Assembly: GCF_003143755.1 (NCBI RefSeq)
Contig: NZ_QFRI01000002.1
Span: 357,953-421,952 of the forward strand
Length of the DNA: 64,000 bases
Direction: 5' to 3'
From: Algibacter marinivivus
GTDB lineage: Bacteria > Bacteroidota > Bacteroidia > Flavobacteriales > Flavobacteriaceae
A program made the position numbers and the translations under genes. The notes under the pieces are model-generated. The model did no database searches and was not told the origin of the DNA. It saw only the letters and a list, made by a program, of their open reading frames with translations. Below, in pieces: positions 26,121-35,564 of the stretch (its first letter is position 1; every line of letters starts with the position of its first letter).

Positions 26121-27500
26121 TTGAGTCGCATCCCAAGTATTATAAAAGAGCAGCAACAGTTTTTTAAATCTCAAAAAACTAAAGATATTGATTATAGATT
26201 ATCACTTTTAAAAGCATTAAAGCTTGAAATCTTATCAAAAGAACAAGCCATTTTTAATGCATTAGAAAAGGATTTCAAAAAATCAGAATTTGAAGGATAT
26301 CTTAGTGAGATAGGTTTAGTAATGAACTCATTAAACTTGGCAATAAAGAATTTAAAAAGGTGGGCTAGACCAAAACGCATTAAATCCTCATTATTAAACT
26401 TTCCTTCCAAAGATTATATTTATAGTGAACCTTATGGTAATGTTCTTGTAATAGCGCCTTGGAATTATCCATTCTTATTAGCTTTGGAACCCTTAATAAT
26501 GGCCATATCTGCTGGAAACACTGTAGTTTTAAAACCAAGTGAATTAACAAAACATACTTCCAAAATAACAACTGAAATCATTCAAAATGTATTTTCTGAG
26601 AACTTTGCAGTTTCCATTGAAGGCGGTATTGAAACATCTACGGCTTTATTAGCTCAAAAATGGGATTATATTTTCTTTACAGGAAGCACAAAAGTGGGTA
26701 AAATTGTTGCTGAAGCTGCAGCAAAACATTTAACGCCTGTTGTACTAGAACTTGGTGGTAAATCACCTTGTATAATTGATGATTCTGTAAATCTAAAACT
26801 TATAGCTAGAAGATTAGTTTGGGGCAAACTTTTAAATGGTGGGCAAACCTGTATTGCAGCAGATTATGTTATAGTAAAAAATAACATTAAAGAAAACCTT
26901 ATAGAAGTTTTAAAAGCCGAAATTATTAAACGCTATGGCAGCAACCCAAAAACATCACCAGATTTTCCACGAATAATAAATAAGAATAATACCAAACGCA
27001 TTGAAACTTTACTAGAGGGTCAAAACATCATATTTGGAGGAGATATACAAATAGAAGATTGTTATATATCTCCAACATTAATTGATGAACCGAGTTTAGA
27101 TAGCAAGATTATGCAAGAAGAAATATTTGGTCCTGTATTGCCTATTTTAACTTACGAAACTGAACTTGATATTGAAACTATTATCTGGAATACAGAAAAA
27201 CCATTATCGTTTTATGTATTTTCAGAGCACTCAGATTTTATTGAAAGTATTATAAAAAAATACAGTTTTGGAGGGGGTGTTATTAACGATTTATTGATTC
27301 ATTTTGGTAATCACAGATTGCCTTTTGGAGGTGTTGGCGATAGTGGAACCGGAAGCTATCATGGTAAACATGGATTTGATACTTTCTCAAATAAAAAATC
27401 AATTATTAAACGAGGCAATTGGTTTGACCCTTCGTTTAGATATGCACCTTACAAGGGAAAAATGAGTTTATTAAAAAAGGTATTTAAGTACTTAGGGTAA
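26121..27500 (+). CDS. Class 3-type aldehyde dehydrogenase
   Basis: 459 residues from a TTG start (no ATG nearby). NAD(P)-dependent aldehyde dehydrogenase with APWNYPFLLALEPL, catalytic glutamate in VVLELGGKSPCIID and nucleophile Cys244 in NGGQTCIAADYV. It has the short N-terminus and C-terminal basic/hydrophobic tail (KMSLLKKVFKYLG) of membrane-associated fatty aldehyde dehydrogenases such as AlkH and human ALDH3, so lipid-derived aldehydes are the likely substrates. It sits 30 bp after the RluA gene and abuts the stop of the convergent histidine kinase gene with no gap. Confidence 0.92.
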   Translation: MSRIPSIIKEQQQFFKSQKTKDIDYRLSLLKALKLEILSKEQAIFNALEKDFKKSEFEGYLSEIGLVMNSLNLAIKNLKRWARPKRIKSSLLNFPSKDYIYSEPYGNVLVIAPWNYPFLLALEPLIMAISAGNTVVLKPSELTKHTSKITTEIIQNVFSENFAVSIEGGIETSTALLAQKWDYIFFTGSTKVGKIVAEAAAKHLTPVVLELGGKSPCIIDDSVNLKLIARRLVWGKLLNGGQTCIAADYVIVKNNIKENLIEVLKAEIIKRYGSNPKTSPDFPRIINKNNTKRIETLLEGQNIIFGGDIQIEDCYISPTLIDEPSLDSKIMQEEIFGPVLPILTYETELDIETIIWNTEKPLSFYVFSEHSDFIESIIKKYSFGGGVINDLLIHFGNHRLPFGGVGDSGTGSYHGKHGFDTFSNKKSIIKRGNWFDPSFRYAPYKGKMSLLKKVFKYLG

Positions 27501-28301
27501 TTAAGATAAAGGATAATTTAGTACTAATTCTACGCCTTCACCTAATTTAGAATTCAAATTTAAATTGGCTCCAATCAAAGCAGCTCTACTTTTCATATTA
27601 ATTAAACCAGAACCTTGTTCAATTTCATTTATATCAAAGCCCTTTCCATCATCTGTTGCTGTAATAATCACTTGTTCGACTTGATAATCTAAAGTAATAC
27701 TTATATTTTTTGCTTCAGAATATTTAACCGAATTGGATAAGAATTCTTGAAGAATTCTGAAAATAATGATTTCATGTTTTCGATCATTAAAATCTACTTT
27801 ATTACCAATAATTTTAAGTTCAGCAGAGGTGAATTTCATCTTTTTCATTCTATCCAACTCATTAGTTATAGATTTCTCAAAACCAATGTTTAAAATCACA
27901 TCATTATTAAGTGTTCTTGAAAGTGCTCGCACTTCTTTTAAACCATTACTGAGGGCCTCAGAAGTATCTTTAAACTTATCTCTAACATCATCTGCAACTT
28001 GCATTTTTAAAATACTTAATTGCATACTAGCAAAAGACAAAAGTTGACCAACATTATCATGTAACTCCCAGCCAATATTTTTTAAAGTTTGCTCTTGAGC
28101 TTCAGTTTGAGCTTGTATAATTTCTGCTTCAAAGGCTTGTTGCTGCTTTATTCTATCCTGAAGTAATTTATTTTTCCGTTTTTGAAACACAACAAAAAAC
28201 ACAATAACTAATGATGTAATGATAATTAATACTAATATCATATACACCAATAAATAACGCTCGGAAGCTGTACTAGCTAATCGTTCTCCGGTTTGCACCA
28301 T
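27501..28301 (-). CDS. HisKA_3 sensor histidine kinase without sensory domain
   Basis: 266 residues: one membrane helix (about 18-40, YMILVLIIITSLVIVFFVVF), a coiled coil rich in Gln, the HisKA_3 dimerisation motif with phospho-acceptor His81 in WELHDNVGQ, and a HATPase_c domain with ATDDGKGFD. The group pairs with NarL/LuxR-type response regulators, but none is encoded next to it. Its first 25 bp overlap the end of the seven-helix membrane protein gene, so that protein is likely its sensory partner. Confidence 0.92.
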   Translation of the reverse strand: MVQTGERLASTASERYLLVYMILVLIIITSLVIVFFVVFQKRKNKLLQDRIKQQQAFEAEIIQAQTEAQEQTLKNIGWELHDNVGQLLSFASMQLSILKMQVADDVRDKFKDTSEALSNGLKEVRALSRTLNNDVILNIGFEKSITNELDRMKKMKFTSAELKIIGNKVDFNDRKHEIIIFRILQEFLSNSVKYSEAKNISITLDYQVEQVIITATDDGKGFDINEIEQGSGLINMKSRAALIGANLNLNSKLGEGVELVLNYPLS

Positions 28302-28984
28302 ATTAAAGCAAATGTAAAAGTTAAATACATAACAATGTTAGCAAATAAATAGATTTGCCATTTTAAAAAAATAAAATTCCAATCTTTATTTGAATTGTAA
28401 ATATCATAAAAAACTAAGGGCGTAATAATAAGCCACCAAATAAAGATAGCTGCACTAATGTAAAAATTTAGAGATTTATAAAAAGTAAGGATTTTATCGC
28501 TCTGTAAAATTTCAATAAAATAAAAAACAGTACAAAGAAATATGATTAATGCCCCTAAAATACTAATAATAGGAAAAAAACGAATAAAATAATCACTCCA
28601 ATTAAAAACTACATATGTAAGGGAAAAAAACAAAAAACTATAACTAGTATATTTAACTATAATTTTAAATAAATTTTCACTTAGAATTTTAAAATAAAAG
28701 AATGCAAAAAAAATTGGAGCACCTATCTTCCAATATATGGTATATAACCAAAAGTTTTTAACAAAAACAGAATCTTCTAAAAAACTTAAAAAACCATTAT
28801 TAAAAATATGCTTAACATAATTAGATCCGATAAAGTCAAAAATAGTCAGGTAAGCCAAAAACCATATAAAATATTTAGCAGCTGTTAATTTATACTTTTT
28901 ATAAAGTATTAAACCTGTAACAGCTGCTAAGATTTCTACACTAAAAGTAATAGTGCTATAGTATTCTAATAAAAAGTCATTCAT
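28277..28984 (-). CDS. Seven-helix membrane protein, putative sensory partner of the histidine kinase
   Basis: 235 residues, about seven hydrophobic helices and a very aromatic composition (Phe, Tyr, Trp). No retinal-binding lysine motif or enzyme signature is seen. The topology of a short out-facing N-terminus and seven helices resembles membrane sensory modules. It lies between a small membrane-anchored protein gene (5-bp gap) and the histidine kinase gene (25-bp overlap), which argues for a single functional unit. Assignment as receptor is inference. Confidence 0.7.
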   Translation of the reverse strand: MNDFLLEYYSTITFSVEILAAVTGLILYKKYKLTAAKYFIWFLAYLTIFDFIGSNYVKHIFNNGFLSFLEDSVFVKNFWLYTIYWKIGAPIFFAFFYFKILSENLFKIIVKYTSYSFLFFSLTYVVFNWSDYFIRFFPIISILGALIIFLCTVFYFIEILQSDKILTFYKSLNFYISAAIFIWWLIITPLVFYDIYNSNKDWNFIFLKWQIYLFANIVMYLTFTFALIWCKPEND

Positions 28985-28989
28985 TAATG

Positions 28990-29508
28990 TTATTGTGGAT
29001 ATCCACCATTACCGTTACCCCCTTCGTTTAACGGAGGCGTAGGTATATCATTGTCAGTTGGCGGTAAAAACACATTTAAACTACTTGCTTTCGATGTTTT
29101 TCTTGGTCCTGTAGGTACAATAAACATGGTATTTCTGTTCTTTTTTATTGGATTTTTTACATTGCCATAATTACCCAAATACACACGAACTCCCGTCATA
29201 GTATATCCTAAACTATCTGATTTTGCCTTGGCATAGGTTAGATATTCATTAACCTCATCTAATGACCACCATACGGAACGTGTTTTCTTTTTAGAACCTT
29301 CTACTTCTATTATAGAATCTATTTCAGTTTGATTATTCTTTTCCCAATTATTGCTTAATATTTTAGCTTGCGCAACAGAAATAGTGTCTTTAGGTATTTT
29401 GTTTTCAGCGTGCATTGTTGGCATATCTCCTTCTGGTCGTGGACAAAAGTAATACGTTAATACTGCTCCAATAATAAATCCTAAAATAATTGATCCTAAT
29501 TTTTTCAT
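28990..29508 (-). CDS. Membrane-anchored periplasmic protein of unknown function
   Basis: 172 residues: an N-terminal anchor (GSIILGFIIGAVLTYYF) then a soluble part with a conserved-looking helix-strand block (ISVAQAKILSNNWEKNNQT, TRSVWWSLDEVNEYLTYAKA, YTMTGVRVYLGNYG) and a low-complexity Pro/Gly/Asn tail. I know similar uncharacterised Flavobacteriaceae proteins but no function. It is the first gene of the three-gene unit with the seven-helix protein and the kinase and could bind the ligand sensed by them. Confidence 0.65.
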   Translation of the reverse strand: MKKLGSIILGFIIGAVLTYYFCPRPEGDMPTMHAENKIPKDTISVAQAKILSNNWEKNNQTEIDSIIEVEGSKKKTRSVWWSLDEVNEYLTYAKAKSDSLGYTMTGVRVYLGNYGNVKNPIKKNRNTMFIVPTGPRKTSKASSLNVFLPPTDNDIPTPPLNEGGNGNGGYPQ

Positions 29509-29588
29509 GTCTTAAATATGGTTTTTTTGATTAGTAATAGCTCCTTAAAAATAGTAAAAAAAAAGACATACAAGATTTTATATAAATT

Positions 29589-30215
29589 TTAAGTTGGAAA
29601 TCCTAACATAGATCCCATACCAACGGTAAAAAGCCAACATCCATAAATAGCATGCTCTATAGATACTAATAGTGTTGACTCTGTTTTTTTAAATGTTAAT
29701 GCAAATAGCGCCCCTCCTAAAAAAGTTAAAAAAAGTACTAAGCCACTATTAAACAGTAAATGAGCTAAAGAAAACAATATGGCATTTATAAAAATAAGCA
29801 AACCAGTATTCTTAAATAATGGTCTATATCTTTTAAAGAAAAAGGTTCTATAAATTAATTCTTGTGGGTACACAGAAAAAAAACTGTAAACAAACAGTAT
29901 AAACAACCATTTAATGGGTTTATTTAAAAGCACATTAAAAAGTTGAGTCTTATCAGTTATCCAAACGAAAACTGTTGTGATAATACCAATAATAAAGAGT
30001 TTTAAAATTGTGCTTTTCCAAAATGTTTTCCAATCTATTTGCTTAGATAATTTAAATTTTAGTTTTTCAATTTTCAACAAAACATAAATCACATAAGTAA
30101 AACCAATAAAACCAATTCCAAGTTTAATCCAAGGCGAATAGTTTAAAACAAAACTAATTGGCACTAAAACAAAAATAATAAACAGTTCGAAACCTTTGTA
30201 AAGAGTTGATTGCAT
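29589..30215 (-). CDS. CPBP family intramembrane metalloprotease
   Basis: 208 residues, five to six membrane helices. The CPBP (CAAX protease/bacteriocin-processing) motifs are present as QELIYRTFFF for the EExxxR box (first Glu replaced by Gln) and FSLAHLLFN for the second (HxxxN) box. The loss of one glutamate leaves activity uncertain. The stop of the upstream Lrp gene (30216) directly abuts the start of this gene (30215), so the two are co-transcribed. Confidence 0.82.
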   Translation of the reverse strand: MQSTLYKGFELFIIFVLVPISFVLNYSPWIKLGIGFIGFTYVIYVLLKIEKLKFKLSKQIDWKTFWKSTILKLFIIGIITTVFVWITDKTQLFNVLLNKPIKWLFILFVYSFFSVYPQELIYRTFFFKRYRPLFKNTGLLIFINAILFSLAHLLFNSGLVLFLTFLGGALFALTFKKTESTLLVSIEHAIYGCWLFTVGMGSMLGFPT

Positions 30216-30674
30216 CTAGAAATTTATTGCTGTACTGTGTTTAACTTCATTAATTACAAACATACTGTGTGTACTACCAATATGATTAATACTAGTTAAT
30301 TTATTAACCATAAATTCTCTAAAGGCAGTCATATCTTCCACAATAACTTTTAACAAATAATCATAGTCACCACTTAAATGATAACACTCCAGCACTTCAC
30401 TTAATTGTTTTACTTCTTTTTCAAATTTAATAACAAACTCTTGACTGTGCTGAACCAGTTTAACATGACAAAACACTACAAAGTTTCTGTTAACCTTTTC
30501 TTTATTTACTATAGCTATGTAACCATCTATAAACCCTTCCTTTTCAAGTTTTTTTATTCTTTCGTATACCGCAGTAACTGACAAACCTAGTTTATTTGAA
30601 AGCTCTTTATTCGTCTGTTTACTATCCTGCTGAATGTATTCTAAGAGTTTTTTATCTGTAGCATCAAAAGTCAT
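30216..30674 (-). CDS. Lrp/AsnC family transcriptional regulator
   Basis: 152 residues: N-terminal winged HTH (DKKLLEYIQQDSKQTNKELSN, then VYERIKKLEKEGFI) and a C-terminal RAM domain (GDYDYLLKVIVEDM). It lies divergent from the PLP-dependent lyase gene at 30832, with a 157-bp AT-rich intergenic region. In Pseudomonas a similar regulator controls methionine gamma-lyase from a divergent position, so I infer that this protein senses an amino acid and controls that gene and itself. The operator is not resolved. Confidence 0.93.
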   Translation of the reverse strand: MTFDATDKKLLEYIQQDSKQTNKELSNKLGLSVTAVYERIKKLEKEGFIDGYIAIVNKEKVNRNFVVFCHVKLVQHSQEFVIKFEKEVKQLSEVLECYHLSGDYDYLLKVIVEDMTAFREFMVNKLTSINHIGSTHSMFVINEVKHSTAINF

Positions 30675-30831
30675 AATCGAAATAATTTCATTAAAAAGAC
30701 TTTAAGCGAAACTAAATTAAACTTAAAATCTATAATTATATAAATATATAGTTTTATTTTCTAAATAAATAATATTACATTGTTTTTAAGTCTAAAATTA
30801 TTAAATTTTGCATAACAAAATATATTATAAA

Positions 30832-32061
30832 ATGGCTTTTAAACCCGCAAACAATATTCAAGATTTACAGTACTTTGGTGAATTTGGAGGTGTTAATCCT
30901 TCAATTTCAGATTCATCAACCTATACTTTCTTATCTGCAAAAACGATGTTTGACACTTTCGAGGGTAATTCAGATGGCTGTTACTTATACTCAAGACACT
31001 CTACACCTTCAAATTTGTATTTAGGTGAAGCCTTAGCTGCAATGGAGGGTACAGAAACTGCCAATGTATCAGCTTCTGGAATGGGTGCTATAACACCTGT
31101 TATTATGCAGTTATGCAGTGCTGGAGATCATATTATTTCTAGTAGAACCATTTATGGTGGCACATACGCCTTTTTGAAAAACTTTACACCAAAATTTAAT
31201 ATTGAAACTAGTTTTATAGATATTACAAAACTTGATGTTGTAGAAGCTTCGATAACCAAAAACACAAAGATTATTTATTGCGAGTCTGTGAGTAATCCGC
31301 TTTTGGAAATAGCTGATATAAGAGGGTTAGCTAAAATTGCCAAAAAACACAACTTAAAATTAGTAGTTGACAATACGTTTTCGCCATTATCAATCTCTCC
31401 AGCTACTTTAGGTGCAGATATTATAATCCACAGTTTAACTAAATTTATAAACGGGTCTAGTGATACTGTTGGTGGTGTGGTTTGTGGTACACAAGATTTT
31501 ATAGATGAATTACGAAATGTAAACGATGGCGCATCTATGCTTTTAGGGTCTACTATGGATAGTTTACGTGCTGCTTCTGTTTTAAAAAACCTAAGAACAT
31601 TACATATAAGAATGCAGCAGCATAGTAAAAATGGCTTGTTTTTGGCTGAAAAGTTTGAAGCAGATGGCTTAAAAACAGTATATCCTGGTTTAAAATCGCA
31701 TCCGTCTCATGAATTATTTAAAAGCATGATGAATGAAGCTTACGGCTTTGGTGGGATGCTTACTATAGATGTAGGTTCTTTAGAAAAAGCTAACGAACTT
31801 ATGGAGCTTATGCAAAACAAAAACCTTGGTTATTTAGCTGTTAGTCTTGGATTCTACAAAACACTATTTAGTGCTCCTGGAAGCTCTACTTCTTCTGAGA
31901 TTCCAGAAGATGAGCAAAAGGAAATGGGTTTAAGCGATGGATTGATTCGTTTTTCTATTGGTTTAGATGCAGATATAGAGCGTACTTATAACATGATGAA
32001 AGAATGTATGGTTGAGTTAGATATTTTAAAGCATATACCTGAGCTTGCAAAAACGCTTTAA
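30832..32061 (+). CDS. Cys/Met metabolism PLP-dependent enzyme, probably methionine gamma-lyase-like
   Basis: 409 residues from the ATG at 30832. A TTG eight codons upstream gives a poor extension. Fold type I PLP enzyme: NVSASGMGAITPVIMQL, SRTIYGGTYAF, VVDNTFSPL, and HSLTKFINGSSDTVGG with PLP lysine about Lys204, then SLGFYKTLFSAPGSSTSSEI at the substrate site and LIRFSIGLD. The sequence belongs to the trans-sulfuration family (cystathionine synthase/lyase, methionine gamma-lyase). Placement beside a divergent Lrp regulator favours an amino acid-degrading lyase, but the exact reaction cannot be read. Confidence 0.88.
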   Translation: MAFKPANNIQDLQYFGEFGGVNPSISDSSTYTFLSAKTMFDTFEGNSDGCYLYSRHSTPSNLYLGEALAAMEGTETANVSASGMGAITPVIMQLCSAGDHIISSRTIYGGTYAFLKNFTPKFNIETSFIDITKLDVVEASITKNTKIIYCESVSNPLLEIADIRGLAKIAKKHNLKLVVDNTFSPLSISPATLGADIIIHSLTKFINGSSDTVGGVVCGTQDFIDELRNVNDGASMLLGSTMDSLRAASVLKNLRTLHIRMQQHSKNGLFLAEKFEADGLKTVYPGLKSHPSHELFKSMMNEAYGFGGMLTIDVGSLEKANELMELMQNKNLGYLAVSLGFYKTLFSAPGSSTSSEIPEDEQKEMGLSDGLIRFSIGLDADIERTYNMMKECMVELDILKHIPELAKTL

Positions 32062-32069
32062 ATTAAATC

Positions 32070-32169
32070 GCGCAAGGGATAGAAGTGGATAGCCCACAGC
32101 CCGATCCCGATAGCTATCGGGAGAGGTACGAGGACTTGTAACGGATAGCCCGACCCTTGGGTTGCGCCC
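32070..32169 (-). repeat. Structured intergenic repeat, copy 3 (inverted orientation)
   Basis: On the minus strand it reads GGGCGCAACCC-AGGGTCGGGCT to ATCCCTTGCGC. End stem GCGCAA (32070-32075) with TTGCGC (32162-32167). The inner hairpin is a perfect 16-bp palindrome CCCGATAGCTATCGGG (32106-32121). It fills the gap between the convergent lyase and YdjM-like genes, so it may also end both transcripts. Confidence 0.78.
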
Positions 32170-32177
32170 AAAAAAAA

Positions 32178-33200
32178 TTAAATGCCTTTAATACGCTCCC
32201 ATAAAGATGCCATAATATCAGCTAAACTATCAAATTTAGGTTCGAATGGCTTCATGTTTAGCCTGTTATTTTCTTTGTATAACAACAAACTAAATACGGA
32301 AGTATTAGGGTTTTCTATATCTAGAAGTGGATAACGTAAATCGTTATATTGATATTCGTTTTCTTTGATTTTATAAACACTATAATACTGATTGCTAAAC
32401 CAAGCTAAATCTTTAATATCTTTAAATTGAGAAGGTTTTAAATCACGTTGTTTTGGTACTTTTCTAAAATTTAAAAATCTATTTTTTGTATCTAATAAAG
32501 AGTAATCTGAAACAAAATACGATGCTTCAGTTTCCACAATTCCATACCATAAAACATTATTAAAAATAGCAGGCTGGGTACTGAATCTCAATTCACTAAT
32601 ATTACTGTCTTTTAAAGACTTTCTAAAAACAGAATCTATGTAAAGCTTATTCCCTAATGTAAAAAACATATAAACTGAACTGATACCAATTCCTAATTTT
32701 AACCACAACGTTCTTCTATTTGATGTTCTTTTAAAAAACATAAGCACAATCATGCTTATCAAAAAAGGAAAGGTGTAGGCAGGATCAGCTACAGCAATAT
32801 TATTTAATGCGACTCTGTAATTGCTAAAAGGGGCAAATAATTGCGTACCATATGGCGTAAAACAGTCTAAAATAGGATGTGTAAATAATGACCAAAAGAA
32901 TAAACTAATCCAATCTTTTTGGGTAGTTGAATCTAATCGTTTACCAGTATTATAAAGCTTAAAAAACAACCATCCTAATAGAAGTGCAGCAATAACTGAA
33001 AACAATATGGAATGCATAAACCCTCTATGGAATAACATGGCATCAATTTCGTTACCATAAAGCCATCCTCCAACCAAAACATCTAAATCAGGAATAGTAC
33101 CTCCAATGGCGCCAAATAATAACGCTTTGTTTCCTATTTTCTTTCCTAATACCGCTTCACCACAAGCGGCTCCTAATACAATTTGGGTTAATGAGTCCAT
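32178..33200 (-). CDS. Membrane-bound metal-dependent hydrolase of the YdjM/DUF457 type
   Basis: 340 residues. The N-terminus MDSLTQIVLGAACGEAVLG followed by GTIPDLD and HRGFMHSI is diagnostic for the DUF457 (YdjM, LexA-regulated inner membrane protein) family. A second His/Asp motif HPILDCFTPYG follows, suggesting a metal site in or near the membrane. Four to five helices are followed by a periplasmic or cytosolic beta-rich tail of about 150 residues. The function of the family is unproven. Confidence 0.85.
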   Translation of the reverse strand: MDSLTQIVLGAACGEAVLGKKIGNKALLFGAIGGTIPDLDVLVGGWLYGNEIDAMLFHRGFMHSILFSVIAALLLGWLFFKLYNTGKRLDSTTQKDWISLFFWSLFTHPILDCFTPYGTQLFAPFSNYRVALNNIAVADPAYTFPFLISMIVLMFFKRTSNRRTLWLKLGIGISSVYMFFTLGNKLYIDSVFRKSLKDSNISELRFSTQPAIFNNVLWYGIVETEASYFVSDYSLLDTKNRFLNFRKVPKQRDLKPSQFKDIKDLAWFSNQYYSVYKIKENEYQYNDLRYPLLDIENPNTSVFSLLLYKENNRLNMKPFEPKFDSLADIMASLWERIKGI

Positions 33201-33221
33201 TTATTATTTTAAAATGAAATG

Positions 33222-33229
33222 CAAATGTA
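33222..33229 (-). promoter_or_regulatory. Putative -7 box for the YdjM-like gene
   Basis: TACATTTG on the minus strand, 22 bp before the start at 33200. The box lies in one arm of an inverted repeat ATGCAAAT (33219-33226) / ATTTGCAT (33243-33250), which spans the divergent region shared with nhaC and could be an operator. Confidence 0.45.
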
Positions 33230-33295
33230 AGCATCTCAAAGGATTTGCATACCATTAACGAAAATCGTAACATTACATAACTAAAAAACCTATAG

Positions 33296-34765
33296 ATGCA
33301 AGACGACAAGAATATTTCTGAATTCAAAGCCCACGATCAAAACATTATAGAAAACAAAGAACTTAACTTTTTAGAAGCTCTTATACCTGTTGTACTTCTA
33401 ATGGCATTACTTTTTTACAATATAATATTTGCTGATGGTGAACTTTTAGGGGAATATTCTAATCAATTTATTTTACTTATTGGTGGTGCAATTGCAGCCA
33501 TAGTTGGTTTTTTTAATAAGGTTTCAATTAACAGAATGCTTACTGAGATTTGGGAAAATTTAAAAAGCGTATTTGTTCCCATAATGATTTTATTTTTAGT
33601 TGGTGCTCTTGCAGGCACTTGGTTGGTTAGTGGTGTTATTCCTGCAATGGTTTACTATGGTTTACAAGTTTTAAGCCCTGAGATATTTCTACCTGCATCA
33701 GTTATAATTTCAGCTGTTATATCAATAGCTACAGGAAGTTCCTGGACAACTTCGGCTACTGTTGGTATTGCACTTGTTGGTATTGGTACAGCTTTAGGAA
33801 TAAACCCCGGTATGATTGCCGGAGCCGTTATTTCTGGAGCTTATTTTGGAGATAAAATGTCGCCATTAAGTGATACAACTAACCTTGCTCCTGCTATGGC
33901 TGGAACTGATTTGTTTACGCACATACGTTATATGAGTTTTACAACTGTACCAACAATAATTGTAACACTTATTGTTTTTGGAATATTAAGTTTTACAATT
34001 ACAACTTCTGGCTCTGCAGATGTTAGTAATTTGTTAGAAACTATAGATAACACATTCAATATTTCGCTTTGGCTGTTTTTAGTTCCTTTAGCTGTTATTG
34101 GATTAATTCTTTTAAAAACTAAACCATTAATAGCATTAAGTGCTGGTGTTTTATTAGCTGCTATTTTTGCATTTATTTTTCAACCAGATATTTTGAATAG
34201 TTTGGGAGATTCTAAATTATCATCAGTTATAACTTCTGTCTTTACAGACACTCAGATAACTACTGAAAACGAAAAATTAAACGACCTCTTTTCTGCAGGA
34301 GGAATGAAAGGCATGCTTTGGACTATTTATCTAATTCTCTGCGCTATGGTGTTTGGAGGTATTATGGATGGTATTGGAGCATTATCAAGAATTACAAGTG
34401 CACTACTTTCTGTTGCTACATCTGTTTTTGGGTTATTTGCTAGTACAGTAATTAGTTGTTTAGGATTAAATACCATTGCTTCAGATCAATATTTAGCTAT
34501 TGTTATCCCAGGGAAAATGTTTAAAAAAGCTTTTGAAGACAAAGGTTTAGCTCCAGAGAATTTAAGTAGAACTCTTGAAGATTCTGGAACTGTAACTTCT
34601 GTTTTAATTCCTTGGAATACATGTGGTGCATACCAATCTGGTGTTTTGGGTGTAGGTGTTGCTGAGTATTTCTTTTACGCCATTTTTAATTGGTTAAGCC
34701 CGTTTACAACATTACTATTCGCTGCATTTTCAATTAAAATAAAACAATTAAAATCTTCAAAATAA
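33296..34765 (+). CDS. nhaC: NhaC family Na+/H+ antiporter
   Basis: 489 residues, about twelve membrane helices. Matches to NhaC: SGVIPAMVYYGL, ATGSSWTTSATVGIALVGIG, GAVISGAYFGDKMSPLSDTTNLAPA (the cation-site region), and DSGTVTSVLIPWNTCGAY near the C-terminus. The protein exchanges protons for sodium, in line with a marine life style. It is divergent from the YdjM-like gene, with 95 bp between them. Confidence 0.93.
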   Translation: MQDDKNISEFKAHDQNIIENKELNFLEALIPVVLLMALLFYNIIFADGELLGEYSNQFILLIGGAIAAIVGFFNKVSINRMLTEIWENLKSVFVPIMILFLVGALAGTWLVSGVIPAMVYYGLQVLSPEIFLPASVIISAVISIATGSSWTTSATVGIALVGIGTALGINPGMIAGAVISGAYFGDKMSPLSDTTNLAPAMAGTDLFTHIRYMSFTTVPTIIVTLIVFGILSFTITTSGSADVSNLLETIDNTFNISLWLFLVPLAVIGLILLKTKPLIALSAGVLLAAIFAFIFQPDILNSLGDSKLSSVITSVFTDTQITTENEKLNDLFSAGGMKGMLWTIYLILCAMVFGGIMDGIGALSRITSALLSVATSVFGLFASTVISCLGLNTIASDQYLAIVIPGKMFKKAFEDKGLAPENLSRTLEDSGTVTSVLIPWNTCGAYQSGVLGVGVAEYFFYAIFNWLSPFTTLLFAAFSIKIKQLKSSK

Positions 34766-34861
34766 CCTAGTAAGGTTCTCATTTTCAACACCCATAAATA
34801 AATACTATTAATCAATAGGTATTTAAAATTTTGTGATGTTTTATTTTCTTTAGTTGTAATC

Positions 34862-34869
34862 TATTTTTG
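34862..34869 (+). promoter_or_regulatory. Putative -7 box for the peroxiredoxin operon
   Basis: TATTTTTG, 42 bp before the peroxiredoxin start, fits TAnnTTTG. No -33 box at the right distance is clear. Confidence 0.35.
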
Positions 34870-34911
34870 CACACTGAAAAACGAATCTTAATTATAAAAT
34901 TTTAAATAAAA

Positions 34912-35556
34912 ATGGCATTAGTAGGAAAAAAATTTCCAGATTTAAACGTTGACGCAATGAACGACATGGGCGATACTTTTAAAGTAAACGTTCTAGAAGA
35001 AGCAGTTAACAATAAGAAAAAAGTAGTATTGTTTTGGTACCCAAAAGATTTCACTTTTGTATGTCCAACAGAATTGCATGCATTTCAAGCAGCTTTAGGT
35101 GAGTTTGAAAAAAGAAATACCATTGTAATTGGTGCCTCTTGTGATACACCAGAAGTACATTTTGCATGGTTAAGTACTGCAAAAGATAACGGTGGTATAG
35201 AAGGTGTAACATATCCAATTCTTGCAGATAGCAACAGAAACTTATCTAGTGTTTTAGGCATCTTAGATATTACTAACGAAACTTACGACGAAGAAACAGG
35301 AACAGTTCAAGTTGAAGGTGATAATGTGACTTACAGAGCTACTTATATTATTGATGAAAATGGTGTTGTACAACACGAAAGCATTAACAACATGCCTTTA
35401 GGGAGAAATGTTGATGAGTATTTACGTTTAGTTGATGCGTTAACACACGTTCAAGAAAAAGGAGAAGTTTGTCCTGCAAACTGGGAAGAAGGTAAGAACG
35501 CTATGAGTGCTAATGCTAAAGCTACTGCAGAGTATTTAGCTGCTCATGCTAACTAG
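34912..35556 (+). CDS. Typical 2-Cys peroxiredoxin (AhpC/Prx1 group)
   Basis: 214 residues. Peroxidatic Cys51 in FTFVCPTEL and resolving Cys187 in GEVCPANWEEGK, then a C-terminal helix ending YLAAHAN. It reduces hydrogen peroxide and organic peroxides. The gene is followed at 8 bp by a thioredoxin-like gene and then by an overlapping small gene, so the operon brings its own reductant. AhpF is absent, so the thioredoxin-like protein is the probable electron donor. Confidence 0.95.
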   Translation: MALVGKKFPDLNVDAMNDMGDTFKVNVLEEAVNNKKKVVLFWYPKDFTFVCPTELHAFQAALGEFEKRNTIVIGASCDTPEVHFAWLSTAKDNGGIEGVTYPILADSNRNLSSVLGILDITNETYDEETGTVQVEGDNVTYRATYIIDENGVVQHESINNMPLGRNVDEYLRLVDALTHVQEKGEVCPANWEEGKNAMSANAKATAEYLAAHAN

Positions 35557-35564
35557 TTAGTATT

